Part shown: in pieces, positions 1 to 5,165 of the stretch | Numbering within the stretch: the first letter of the stretch is position 1 | Layout of the letters: each line of letters starts with the position of its first letter | Assembly (NCBI GenBank): GCA_024643305.1 | Contig: JAHENE010000114.1 | Coordinates: 1-6,554 of the forward strand | Length of the DNA: 6,554 nt | DNA from: Thiobacillaceae bacterium | Lineage (GTDB): Bacteria > Pseudomonadota > Gammaproteobacteria > Burkholderiales > Thiobacillaceae | Direction of reading: 5' to 3' | Translations under genes and position numbers: made by a program | Notes under the pieces: generated by a model | What the model was told of the DNA's origin: nothing | The model's database searches: none | The model's input: only the letters and a program-made list of their open reading frames with translations

Positions 1-1376
1 GCCACGGCCACGGCGCCAAACACCATGGCGAAAGCCATATTGACGATGTCATCGGCGATGCCCATGGCGGAAAGGCCCATGGCCAGCACCAAGCCGAGGA
101 TGGCGTAGTGGGCGATTCCGGCTATGACCGTTGCATCATGCTTGCTTGCACGCAGGATGGCCTGTTGGGCCAGATTGGCCAGCCAGAAACCCACCAGAAG
201 AATGCCCACGCCCAGCAACACGTCGCCGCCAAACTTGATGAACATGGTCACCAGCTCCTGCACCTGCGTGAAGTCCAGGCGATGGGAGGCTTCCACCGTG
301 GCGAACAGCATGGCGAAGAAAATCATGACGCGAATCGCCAGATCCGAAGCCTTGAAATTTTCTGAGAACGCATGATCCATGCCCAGCTTGGCAGGCAGGT
401 TGTTCAGGCCCATGTTGGCCAGCAGGCCACCCACGAGGCCCGCCGCGAATCGCGCCACATACCAGGTAACGAACAGGATGAGCACGGCGGCGAAGATGTT
501 GGGAATGGACGTCATGATCATGCCCAGCATTTCCGTTGCGGGACCGGAGATCGCGGATATCTGAAGCGCATCCAGCGCAGCAATCAAGGCTGGCACGAAT
601 ATCAGGATGAATACCAGCTTGCCCAACAGCCTGGATAGCTCCAGACGATCTTTCAAGCCTGCGGTCTCGCCCAGTTTGTCGGCGCCCGACGCCGCCAGCA
701 GGTTAGTCACCAAACCGCCCAGAATCTTGGCAATGAGAACGCCGGCAATGACGATAATTGCGGCAGCAAAGACGTTGGGCAGCATGGTCAGGGTTTCATC
801 GACCATGTTGCGAACCGGGTCCAGCATACCTTCCAGTTGCAATACACCCAGGATTGCCGGCAGGAACATCAGAATGACCAGCCAGAACAGGACATTGCCC
901 ACGTTATCCCCCAGGGGAGACATGCCCGCCTGTTCGGTGATCTTCTCATCCCATTGAGTAGCCTTCATTGCCTTGTTGGCAATGGCCCTCACCAGGGTTG
1001 CAGCCAGCCACGCCACCAGCAGCAGCAATATGCCCGCCAGCAGATGGGGCAGATACGTCATGATCTGCGACATCATTTGTGCGAAGGGCTCGGAAAGCTG
1101 TTCCAGCTCGAGCGTGTTGAACACCGCCAACAAGGTTGCCAGCAGAACAAACCAGAACACGCCAAGGGAAACGACGCCCTCGATATCCATGGGCTTTTCT
1201 ACGGACTTGCTGATAAAGGCGTTGATCTTGGCCAGAGAAAGCAGTTTGCGAACGGCTGCTCGAGCCAACAAGGCCAGGACGTAGCCCAATACCAGGACGC
1301 CGATGGCGCCAAGAATGACAGGCAATTGCGTACCCAGGGCATTTTGTATTGCTGTGAAGAACACGCTCATATCCAT
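1..1376 (-). CDS. Conserved TM-helix repeat membrane protein (CmpX-like), C-terminus beyond window
   Basis: An open frame reads 458 codons from ATG at 1376 to the left edge without a stop, so the C-terminus is missing. The protein is almost wholly hydrophobic helices. A recurring block starting with Leu/Ile-Pro and then a long membrane helix appears at residues 18, 109, 199, 291 and, with Gly-Gly replacing Leu-Pro, at 383. A second membrane helix follows in each unit (about 68-86, 160-178, 250-268, 345-361, 420-440). This matches the conserved TM-helix repeat family (PF05552), which includes Pseudomonas CmpX and is annotated as mechanosensitive-channel related. No MscS-type beta domain is visible in the part present. 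The last visible residues (AFAMVFGAVAV) look like the start of another membrane helix. The start is supported by a GGAGGGGG Shine-Dalgarno at 1385-1392, 8 nt upstream; an in-frame ATG two codons later (1370) is the alternative. An inner-membrane channel or scaffold role in osmotic or envelope homeostasis is inferred from the family, not shown here. Confidence 0.85.
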   Translation of the reverse strand, partial: MDMSVFFTAIQNALGTQLPVILGAIGVLVLGYVLALLARAAVRKLLSLAKINAFISKSVEKPMDIEGVVSLGVFWFVLLATLLAVFNTLELEQLSEPFAQMMSQIMTYLPHLLAGILLLLVAWLAATLVRAIANKAMKATQWDEKITEQAGMSPLGDNVGNVLFWLVILMFLPAILGVLQLEGMLDPVRNMVDETLTMLPNVFAAAIIVIAGVLIAKILGGLVTNLLAASGADKLGETAGLKDRLELSRLLGKLVFILIFVPALIAALDALQISAISGPATEMLGMIMTSIPNIFAAVLILFVTWYVARFAAGLVGGLLANMGLNNLPAKLGMDHAFSENFKASDLAIRVMIFFAMLFATVEASHRLDFTQVQELVTMFIKFGGDVLLGVGILLVGFWLANLAQQAILRASKHDATVIAGIAHYAILGLVLAMGLSAMGIADDIVNMAFAMVFGAVAV

Positions 1377-1530
1377 CTTTACTTCCCCCTCCTCGTTAAA
1401 GACACAGTCTTTCGCCAGACACGGTTAATTAAAGTTGTATGCTTGAAACGCCTGGCGCCCGATCCACAAAGATTTAAAGATACTAGCACGGTCACCAAAG
1501 ATGGCAGCAAAAGCCGACAAAAGACCTGCT

Positions 1531-1559
1531 TTGACTGAATGCAGTTATTTGATTATTGA
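1531..1559 (+). promoter_or_regulatory. Candidate sigma-70 promoter for the Spy-like gene
   Basis: TTGACT at 1531-1536 (5 of 6 to the -35 consensus) is followed after 17 bp by TATTGA at 1554-1559 (3 of 6 to the -10 consensus), in an AT-rich patch. A start here would leave a leader of roughly 145 nt before the ATG at 1713. The -10 is poor, and a promoter nearer the gene driven by an activator is equally possible. Confidence 0.3.
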
Positions 1560-1592
1560 TTGGCGCAAGCCGGGCTTCCTCGGGTGGCCGGA

Positions 1593-1642
1593 AACACATT
1601 GTTACATTTCTGCGGACGCCTGAAATCGGGGCGATACATTTC
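1593..1642 (+). promoter_or_regulatory. Possible response-regulator binding region: two TACATTTC direct repeats
   Basis: TACATTTC occurs at 1603-1610 and again at 1635-1642, 32 bp apart (about three helical turns). Each is preceded by a GAAA-type half site on the same strand (GAAAC at 1591, GAAATC at 1622). The segment 1593-1606 (AACACATTGTTACA) matches 10 of 12 defined positions of the E. coli RstA box TACATNTNGTTACA. OmpR-family regulators, such as CpxR for spy and cpxP in enterobacteria, typically bind direct repeats. The site is 70-120 bp upstream of the Spy-like start, a sensible place for an activator. This is pattern matching only. Confidence 0.25.
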
Positions 1643-1712
1643 CTGACCAGAATTCAAAGCATGCCGCCCCCTTCAGGACGGCTGTTGGACAACTTCTCAA
1701 AAGGAGATCGCA

Positions 1713-2210
1713 ATGAAATCGTTTCAAGGTTCTTTCACCAAACGCGTTCTGGTTGGCTTAATCGCGGGGAGCGGCATTCTGGCGGCTGCAGCTTATGCAA
1801 TGCCTGACACAGGTTCCGCCGTCAAACCTGGCTGCGAGGCACGCCACGGCCAGCAGATTCAATCCAGATGGCAGGAACACCGGACCCAGCGCACGGCCGC
1901 GCTAAAGGAGAAGCTCAAGCTCACCCCGGAGCAGGAAGCCGCATGGAACAAGTTTGCTGGAGTCGCCAAGCCGGAGCAGCGGCATAGGGACAGGCAGGGC
2001 ATGCGCGACGAGTTTGGAAAGATGAACACGCCACAGCGCGTGGACAAGATGCTCGCCATGTCGGAGATGCGCCGCGCCAGAATGGCGGAACGTGCCGAAG
2101 CGCTCAAGGGCTTTTACGCCCAGCTAAGTCCCGAACAGCAAAGTATGTTTGATGCTGAGTTCATGTCACGTCGACACGACCGCGAGCATCATCACCGTTT
2201 CCAATCCTGA
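1713..2210 (+). CDS. Exported Spy/CpxP-family protein with two LTxxQ motifs
   Basis: The 165-residue product starts with a signal peptide: basic residues at 10-11, hydrophobic stretch 12-28, and a likely cut after A-Y-A at 27-29. The mature part is helical and very charged. It carries LTPEQ at residues 70-74 and LSPEQ at 138-142, the paired LTxxQ hallmark of the Spy/CpxP family (PF07813). Length agrees with E. coli Spy and CpxP (about 160-166 residues). Family members are periplasmic, ATP-independent chaperones or stress regulators forming a cradle-like helical dimer. The tail (residues 152-165) is His- and Arg-rich, with HHH at 159-161, and could bind metal. A single cysteine lies at residue 41. 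The start is set by AAGGAG at 1701-1706, 6 nt before the ATG. The gene stands alone: divergent from the membrane protein, followed by its own terminator. Whether it is Spy-like or one of the many broader LTxxQ proteins cannot be decided from sequence alone. Confidence 0.85.
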   Translation: MKSFQGSFTKRVLVGLIAGSGILAAAAYAMPDTGSAVKPGCEARHGQQIQSRWQEHRTQRTAALKEKLKLTPEQEAAWNKFAGVAKPEQRHRDRQGMRDEFGKMNTPQRVDKMLAMSEMRRARMAERAEALKGFYAQLSPEQQSMFDAEFMSRRHDREHHHRFQS

Positions 2211-2234
2211 TCGGTCGGTTACTTGTGTATGAGT

Positions 2235-2260
2235 GGGGGGCATCCAAGCCCCCCTTTTTT
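2235..2260 (+). terminator. Intrinsic terminator of the Spy-like gene
   Basis: A perfect 7-bp GC stem, GGGGGGC (2235-2241) pairing with GCCCCCC (2248-2254), closes a 6-nt loop and runs directly into six T residues (2255-2260). It lies 24 bp after the Spy-like stop codon. In the other direction the hairpin is preceded by A residues but not followed by a T-tract, so it should act mainly on plus-strand transcription and shield the convergent rhodanese gene. Confidence 0.9.
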
Positions 2261-2264
2261 GGCT

Positions 2265-2849
2265 TTATTCGCGCAGCAACAGCTTGGTTTTGTCGAGATC
2301 GTAAGACCAAGGCAGACCGACATTCTTCCAACCGTTGACCATGCGCCGACCTTTGTTGGGTCCATCCTTCGCCAGGTCGCCTTCAAACCCGTCCACCACA
2401 GACCACACATTGGTGTAACCCTGCTTGGCCAGGAAATCCGCCCCCAACGCGCTACGATCGCCCGAGCGACAGATCAGCAGAATGGGATCGCCTTTCTCTG
2501 TGCCTTTGTCCAAGGACCAGTTCTCGAAATTGGACAGAAAATCCGGGTTTGGAAAACGCACGAATGCCTTTTTCTTGTCGTCCCATTTGCTGTAGTTCAT
2601 AACACCAAACGGCGCGTTGCCATCAATGCCCTGCGGCACGCCAACAAATAACAATTCTTCCGGTGTACGTAAATCCAGAAACAGTGTCTTGGGATGCGTC
2701 TTCAGAAACTCCGGGACTTCCTTGGCTTCGATATAAAGACCCAGTTTGGTTTTCTTGATATCGGGCAGGCTTGCCGGATTAACCGCAAAAGCGGCAAGGG
2801 GCAAGGCAAGCAGGGCGACAAGCAATGCGGGTAACCATGTGCGTTTCAT
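2265..2849 (-). CDS. Exported single-domain rhodanese-like sulfurtransferase (194 aa)
   Basis: A signal peptide covers residues 1-22 (KR at 2-3, hydrophobic 6-21, cut after A-F-A). A complete rhodanese domain follows: substrate-side strand LFLDLRTPEE at 56-65, then active-site loop CRSGDRS at 127-133 with catalytic Cys127. The loop is CX4R, the six-residue type of sulfurtransferases, not the CX5R of Cdc25-like phosphatases. Between them is a long insert (about 70-118) with aromatic and charged residues. After the loop come VVDGFEGD (151-158) and VNGWKNVGLPWSY (171-183), typical of a group of periplasmic proteobacterial rhodaneses. Such enzymes move sulfane sulfur between thiosulfate or persulfide donors and thiol acceptors; the actual substrate is unknown here. 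The start is supported by AGGAGG (2855-2860), 5 nt upstream. The gene is convergent with the Spy-like gene and has an unusually long upstream region. Confidence 0.88.
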   Translation of the reverse strand: MKRTWLPALLVALLALPLAAFAVNPASLPDIKKTKLGLYIEAKEVPEFLKTHPKTLFLDLRTPEELLFVGVPQGIDGNAPFGVMNYSKWDDKKKAFVRFPNPDFLSNFENWSLDKGTEKGDPILLICRSGDRSALGADFLAKQGYTNVWSVVDGFEGDLAKDGPNKGRRMVNGWKNVGLPWSYDLDKTKLLLRE

Positions 2850-3058
2850 TGGGGCCTCCTCGGCGTCAGTTAAAAGGTTTTATCTAAACAAGGAACGGTA
2901 TTTCTGGGAGCTAAGGCGCAATGCAACCGGTTATGTCGGCGACCAGGATGCGCCAGCGGGGAGATATCAGATTCGTCAAGCAAAAACCCGGTTTGTGACA
3001 TGACTGTGTCTCTGTTGAAATGAGTAATGGCTTTATTTAAGACAACCAGGCCTTTTTT

Positions 3059-3088
3059 AATATTCTGCCAATCGCCCCAAGCTGTCAA
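3059..3088 (-). promoter_or_regulatory. Candidate sigma-70 promoter for the rhodanese gene
   Basis: On the minus strand a perfect -35 hexamer TTGACA (complement of 3083-3088) is followed after 18 bp by AATATT (3059-3064; 4 of 6 to TATAAT) and an AT-rich run. Transcription would start near 3052, giving a leader of about 200 nt ahead of the rhodanese ATG at 2849. It is the best promoter-like pair seen in this gap, but the -10 and the spacer are only fair. Confidence 0.4.
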
Positions 3089-3144
3089 CAAGTGGCGCAT
3101 GGGCCAGTTCACCATCACAAAAACAACCCAAAGGGACAGAGAGA

Positions 3145-3164
3145 ACAGGCCACTTAGGTCCTGT
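3145..3164 (-). terminator. Weak hairpin downstream of yaeQ
   Basis: On the minus strand ACAGG-A-CC pairs with GGCCTGT (7 bp with one bulged A) around a 5-nt loop, starting about 5 nt after the yaeQ stop. It is followed by TCTCTCTG, not a clean T-tract; a TTGTTTTTG run comes about 20 nt later after a tiny CCC/GGG stem. It may help end yaeQ transcription, but it is not a canonical intrinsic terminator. Confidence 0.3.
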
Positions 3165-3168
3165 AATA

Positions 3169-3711
3169 TCAGCCCACCGTTTTAAGAAGTTTCAGGCTGA
3201 TCGGGACGCGCGCAGCTTCCGTGCTCATCCAGACCTCGCCATCTTGCACCATGCATTGCAGTTGCATGTTGCGCTGGGCTAGTGCCGCCAATGCCTGGCT
3301 GTTGTCGGCGGGCAGTTGCAGCACGGTCAGGTTGTTCATCCGTGACAGTTTGTTCTCGATCTGTTTCCACCAGACTTCGCAACTGCTGCTGTAGCATACC
3401 GCGATCACCTGCCCGGCACGGCCACAGGCTTTGCGCAGGCGGGTTTCATCTGGCTGGCCGATGTCAATCCAGAGCTTGACTTCGCCGGTCAGGTCTTTCA
3501 CCCACACTTCAGGCTCATCCACGTCGAACAGACCCTTAGTGAAGGCGATGCCTTCCTGTGCGTTCAGGGCATACATGAGCACACGCACCATCATGCGCTC
3601 GTCCGTTTCGGAGGGGTGGCGGGCAATGGTCAGGGCGTGGCCAGCGTAGTAATGCCGGTCCATGTCCGCGATCTGCAAGTCGGCCTTGTATATGGTGGCT
3701 TTGAGCGCCAT
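3169..3711 (-). CDS. yaeQ: YaeQ family protein
   Basis: The 180-residue protein follows the E. coli YaeQ pattern from end to end and has the family's usual length (about 180). Key blocks are MALKATIYKA at 1-10, ARHPSETDERMM at 30-41, FTKGL at 57-61, EPEVW at 66-70, and LWIDIGQPDETRLRKAC at 80-96. It ends with a strand-rich segment around MVQDGEVWMS (154-163). YaeQ proteins (PF07152) have a PD-(D/E)xK nuclease-like fold; the conserved acidic residues and Lys in blocks 66-96 fit that core. E. coli yaeQ was reported as a multicopy suppressor of rfaH loss, but its biochemical role remains uncertain. Cytoplasmic: no signal peptide or membrane helix. The start is supported by GGAG (complement of 3719-3722), 7 nt upstream. 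It is divergent from the small ribbon-helix-helix-like gene across 117 bp. Confidence 0.95.
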   Translation of the reverse strand: MALKATIYKADLQIADMDRHYYAGHALTIARHPSETDERMMVRVLMYALNAQEGIAFTKGLFDVDEPEVWVKDLTGEVKLWIDIGQPDETRLRKACGRAGQVIAVCYSSSCEVWWKQIENKLSRMNNLTVLQLPADNSQALAALAQRNMQLQCMVQDGEVWMSTEAARVPISLKLLKTVG

Positions 3712-3743
3712 GTTCGGGCTCCGTCAATAAATCATTGTGGCGA

Positions 3744-3749
3744 ATTGTA
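3744..3749 (-). promoter_or_regulatory. Candidate -10 element of yaeQ
   Basis: The complement of 3744-3749 reads TACAAT, 5 of 6 to the -10 consensus, and would give a leader of about 25 nt before the yaeQ ATG. No good -35 lies 16-18 bp upstream, so this rests on the -10 alone. On the opposite strand TTGTAC (3745-3750) and TATGCT (3770-3775) are 19 bp apart and could be a weak promoter for the divergent gene, overlapping the yaeQ element. Confidence 0.3.
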
Positions 3750-3828
3750 CGTTGAGCGGCCGCATCGCTTATGCTGTCGTCCGTTCCGCGCCAAATTCGA
3801 GGCGCCGCAGACAATTAGGGAAACACTC

Positions 3829-4098
3829 ATGAAGAAAACCGACCTTTACAAAAACGAAGGCCTGAAGATCAACAGCCAGATGAAACAGGCCGGCACGCCG
3901 GATCGATTTGGCAACGCGGCCAGTACAGCCTTGTCACGGCGAGAACAGCGCAAGCTCGATCAGGAAAAGGGGCTGGTTCCGTTTGCAGTCAAACTGGATG
4001 GTGAACTGGTGAAGCAGATACATGCTGCCGCGCAGTCACGCCAGATGGACATCAATGAAACAGTGGCCGCCCTGCTGGCCAAGGGCTTGGCAGACTAG
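3829..4098 (+). CDS. Small conserved-looking protein with ribbon-helix-helix-like C-terminus
   Basis: The product has 89 residues. The frame is open much further upstream (to 3616), but that part runs antisense through the yaeQ start. The ATG at 3829 follows AGGG (3817-3820), 8 nt upstream, and gives a sensible N-terminus, MKKTDLYKNEGLKI. The N-terminal half is polar and basic, with a possible disordered stretch and the charged segment SRREQRKLDQEKG at 36-48. Residues 49-87 read as strand-helix-turn-helix: LVPFAVKL (49-56), a helix 57-70, and a helix 75-87 (INETVAALLAKGL). This is the order of ribbon-helix-helix DNA-binding domains. If correct, it could be a small DNA-binding regulator, perhaps of itself or of the divergent yaeQ. 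No toxin partner is adjacent. I do not recognise a named family. Confidence 0.75.
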   Translation: MKKTDLYKNEGLKINSQMKQAGTPDRFGNAASTALSRREQRKLDQEKGLVPFAVKLDGELVKQIHAAAQSRQMDINETVAALLAKGLAD

Positions 4099-4128
4099 TA
4101 ATCAAGAAGCCAGGCTCGTTGTGATTTT

Positions 4129-4503
4129 CTAGAACTGCCCGGTGCGCAGCAGCACCAGGGTGCAGGCGTGTTCGAATGGGATGTTCGCCAATTTCAAGTG
4201 TGTTTCGAGTTCAGGATTTTCGCTGCCCGGGTTGAAAATGACGCGCCCTGGTTGAAGCTTGAGGATGGACTCGGCAATCTGGCTGGAGCGCTCGGCGCCG
4301 ATATACATGGTCAGCGTATCGATGCTGCCTTCGATGACGTCGAGGCTATTCGCGACTGGTATGCCTTCGGCTTCCTCAAGCTTTGGATGGACGGGAATGA
4401 CTTCATGCCCATGCTCGCGCAACAGGCGGATCGCCTGGTTGGAATAGCGCTCGGGCTTGTGGCTGGCGCCGAGAACGACGACGCGCTCAGATGTATTGCT
4501 CAT
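4129..4503 (-). CDS. Small CoA-binding domain protein (Rossmann fold)
   Basis: The product has 124 residues, the whole of a stand-alone CoA-binding domain (CoA_binding_2 type, YccU-like). Blocks seen: VVVLGASHKPERYSNQA at 8-24 (nucleotide-binding GAS turn), GHEVIPVHPK at 32-41, EGIPV at 46-50, DTLTMYI at 62-68, RVIFNPGSENPELE at 87-100, and ACTLVLLRTGQF at 113-124 with a conserved-type cysteine. Such proteins bind CoA in the cytoplasm; the single-domain forms have no established reaction. The frame stays open upstream to 5109, but that extension is antisense to the gene at 4648-5028 and looks non-biological, so ATG 4503 is chosen. The Shine-Dalgarno is weak (AGG about 9 nt upstream). A TAGAAT -10-like element is present on the minus strand at 4532-4537 without a clear -35. 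It is divergent from the receiver-like gene across 144 bp. Confidence 0.88.
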   Translation of the reverse strand: MSNTSERVVVLGASHKPERYSNQAIRLLREHGHEVIPVHPKLEEAEGIPVANSLDVIEGSIDTLTMYIGAERSSQIAESILKLQPGRVIFNPGSENPELETHLKLANIPFEHACTLVLLRTGQF

Positions 4504-4647
4504 GATGAATGCCTGCAATGTTTGATTGCCGATTCTACGAAATTTAAGCGGCCTGGAATTAATTTGCTTCCTCGACGGATGGTTGGCTCGACCATTACCT
4601 CCGGTTTTCGGCACAATAGCGGCTGAGCCCCATGAAACCCTAGCCGC

Positions 4648-5028
4648 ATGAAAACCCTCTTTTCCCTGGTCGAATCGCCCTTCTCTCCACACTTCCCCGA
4701 GCTCTATCAGGAACTCGAAATCGAAGCAGAAAGGTTCGATTCTGCCCGCAACCTTCACCGCGCCCTGCAAAAGCAGGCACCGGACTTTTTCGTGGGGGAG
4801 TTCATCTATGGCTGGGGCAACGACTACGCGGGGAACACCGTCTCTAACCTGGATGTCACCCTGCGCACCCTGCAGTCGAAGGCGCCCAAGGCGAAGGTGA
4901 TCGTGCTCATGCAGCCCAGGGAAGCACCCCACATCGGCAAGCTTACGGAGATGTTTGCTGTACACGCCGTGCTGAAATACCCGGTCAGCGAGGACGAGAT
5001 GCGCGCCGTGTTGCAAACCCCGGCGTAA
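4648..5028 (+). CDS. Unrecognised protein resembling a degenerate receiver domain
   Basis: The product has 126 residues; I cannot name the family. The order of elements is like a (beta-alpha)5 response-regulator receiver. An N-terminal strand TLFSLVESP (3-11) is followed by a helix, then PDFFVGEF (45-52) in the place of the phospho-acceptor strand. KVIVLMQP (83-90) corresponds to the strand normally ending in Thr/Ser. AVLKYPVSEDEMRAVL (107-122) corresponds to the Lys-Pro turn and last helix. If this alignment is right, the acceptor Asp is Glu51, the Thr is Met88, and the Lys before Pro112 is Tyr111. This would be a non-phosphorylatable pseudo-receiver with an insertion at about 54-68. No output domain is attached. 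Start ATG 4648 has no evident Shine-Dalgarno; the next in-frame ATG lies deep in the domain (near 4909), so the start is kept. It was chosen over the antisense frame because its sequence looks like a folded protein. It is divergent from the CoA-binding gene. Confidence 0.75.
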   Translation: MKTLFSLVESPFSPHFPELYQELEIEAERFDSARNLHRALQKQAPDFFVGEFIYGWGNDYAGNTVSNLDVTLRTLQSKAPKAKVIVLMQPREAPHIGKLTEMFAVHAVLKYPVSEDEMRAVLQTPA

Positions 5029-5037
5029 GCCGAAAAA

Positions 5038-5062
5038 CCTGAAGGGTCCTCTGGATTTTTTT
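5038..5062 (+). terminator. Probable intrinsic terminator after the receiver-like gene
   Basis: Ten bases after the stop codon an imperfect hairpin spans 5038-5054 (CCTGAAG, loop GGTC, CTCTGG; one mismatch and one bulge). One A follows and then seven T residues (5056-5062). The T-tract is strong and the stem is weak. The placement fits the end of this transcription unit and separates it from the downstream rhodanese gene. Confidence 0.5.
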
Positions 5063-5165
5063 AGACCGTCCAGCAAGAGCGATACGCGTCCATTCCGGGT
5101 GAAGGCCAAGGCCTCTATCCTTGCCTATGCTGGTAATGTTCAAAGTGTTTTATTTGGAGCATGCC

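Larger units (their letters stand above)
1377..1712. other. Divergent intergenic region between the membrane protein and the Spy-like gene
   Basis: This 336-bp stretch separates two divergent genes and must hold both promoters. I see no convincing gene in it; a short plus frame covering 1556-1807 mostly shadows the Spy-like gene start. On the minus strand a weak pair TTGGTG (1493-1498), 16 bp, TAAATC (1471-1476) could serve the membrane protein. On the plus strand TTGACT (1531-1536), 17 bp, TATTGA is a better candidate. Closer to the Spy-like gene are two copies of TACATTTC, listed separately. No strong hairpin with a T-tract is present. Confidence 0.6.
2850..3168. other. 319-bp intergenic region upstream of the rhodanese gene
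   Basis: No gene is supported here. A minus frame at 2870-3118 would need a GTG start without a Shine-Dalgarno and has no recognisable product. The stretch holds the Shine-Dalgarno of the rhodanese, an 8-bp palindrome AACCGGTT (2925-2932), a small stem GGCG/CGCC (2937-2954), a good -35-like TTGACA on the minus strand (3083-3088), and an imperfect hairpin after yaeQ (3145-3164). An untranslated leader of about 200 nt for the rhodanese is possible. Confidence 0.5.

Noticed and set aside
108..957. Several plus-strand frames of 60-116 codons
   Set aside because: All lie antisense to the TM-helix repeat protein, whose minus frame is continuous and clearly hydrophobic-repeat coding.
837..1538. 233-codon plus-strand open frame
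   Set aside because: It is antisense to the membrane protein, very rich in Gln and His (the mirror of Leu/Met/Val-rich codons) and shows no domain.
1556..1807. 83-codon plus-strand frame overlapping the Spy-like start
   Set aside because: It overlaps the signal-peptide region of the Spy-like gene in another frame and has no similarity or ribosome-site support.
2870..3118. 82-codon minus-strand frame in the gap upstream of the rhodanese
   Set aside because: GTG start without a Shine-Dalgarno, no recognisable pattern, and it ends 21 bp before the rhodanese start. A promoter-like pair lies within it.
3616..3828. N-terminal extension of the ribbon-helix-helix-like protein to 160 residues
   Set aside because: The extension is antisense to the start of yaeQ and crosses the divergent promoter region; ATG 3829 has a ribosome site.
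4099..4128. Possible bidirectional terminator between two convergent genes
   Set aside because: Only AGCCAGGCT, which cannot form a hairpin with an adequate loop, and a short TTTT run are present; not enough to call.
4504..5109. Upstream extension of the CoA-binding frame to a 326-residue minus-strand protein
   Set aside because: The extra ~200 codons are antisense to the plausible gene at 4648-5028, low in protein-like pattern and rich in His/Arg/Gly/Leu as mirror frames of GC-biased genes are. The CoA-binding domain is complete from ATG 4503.
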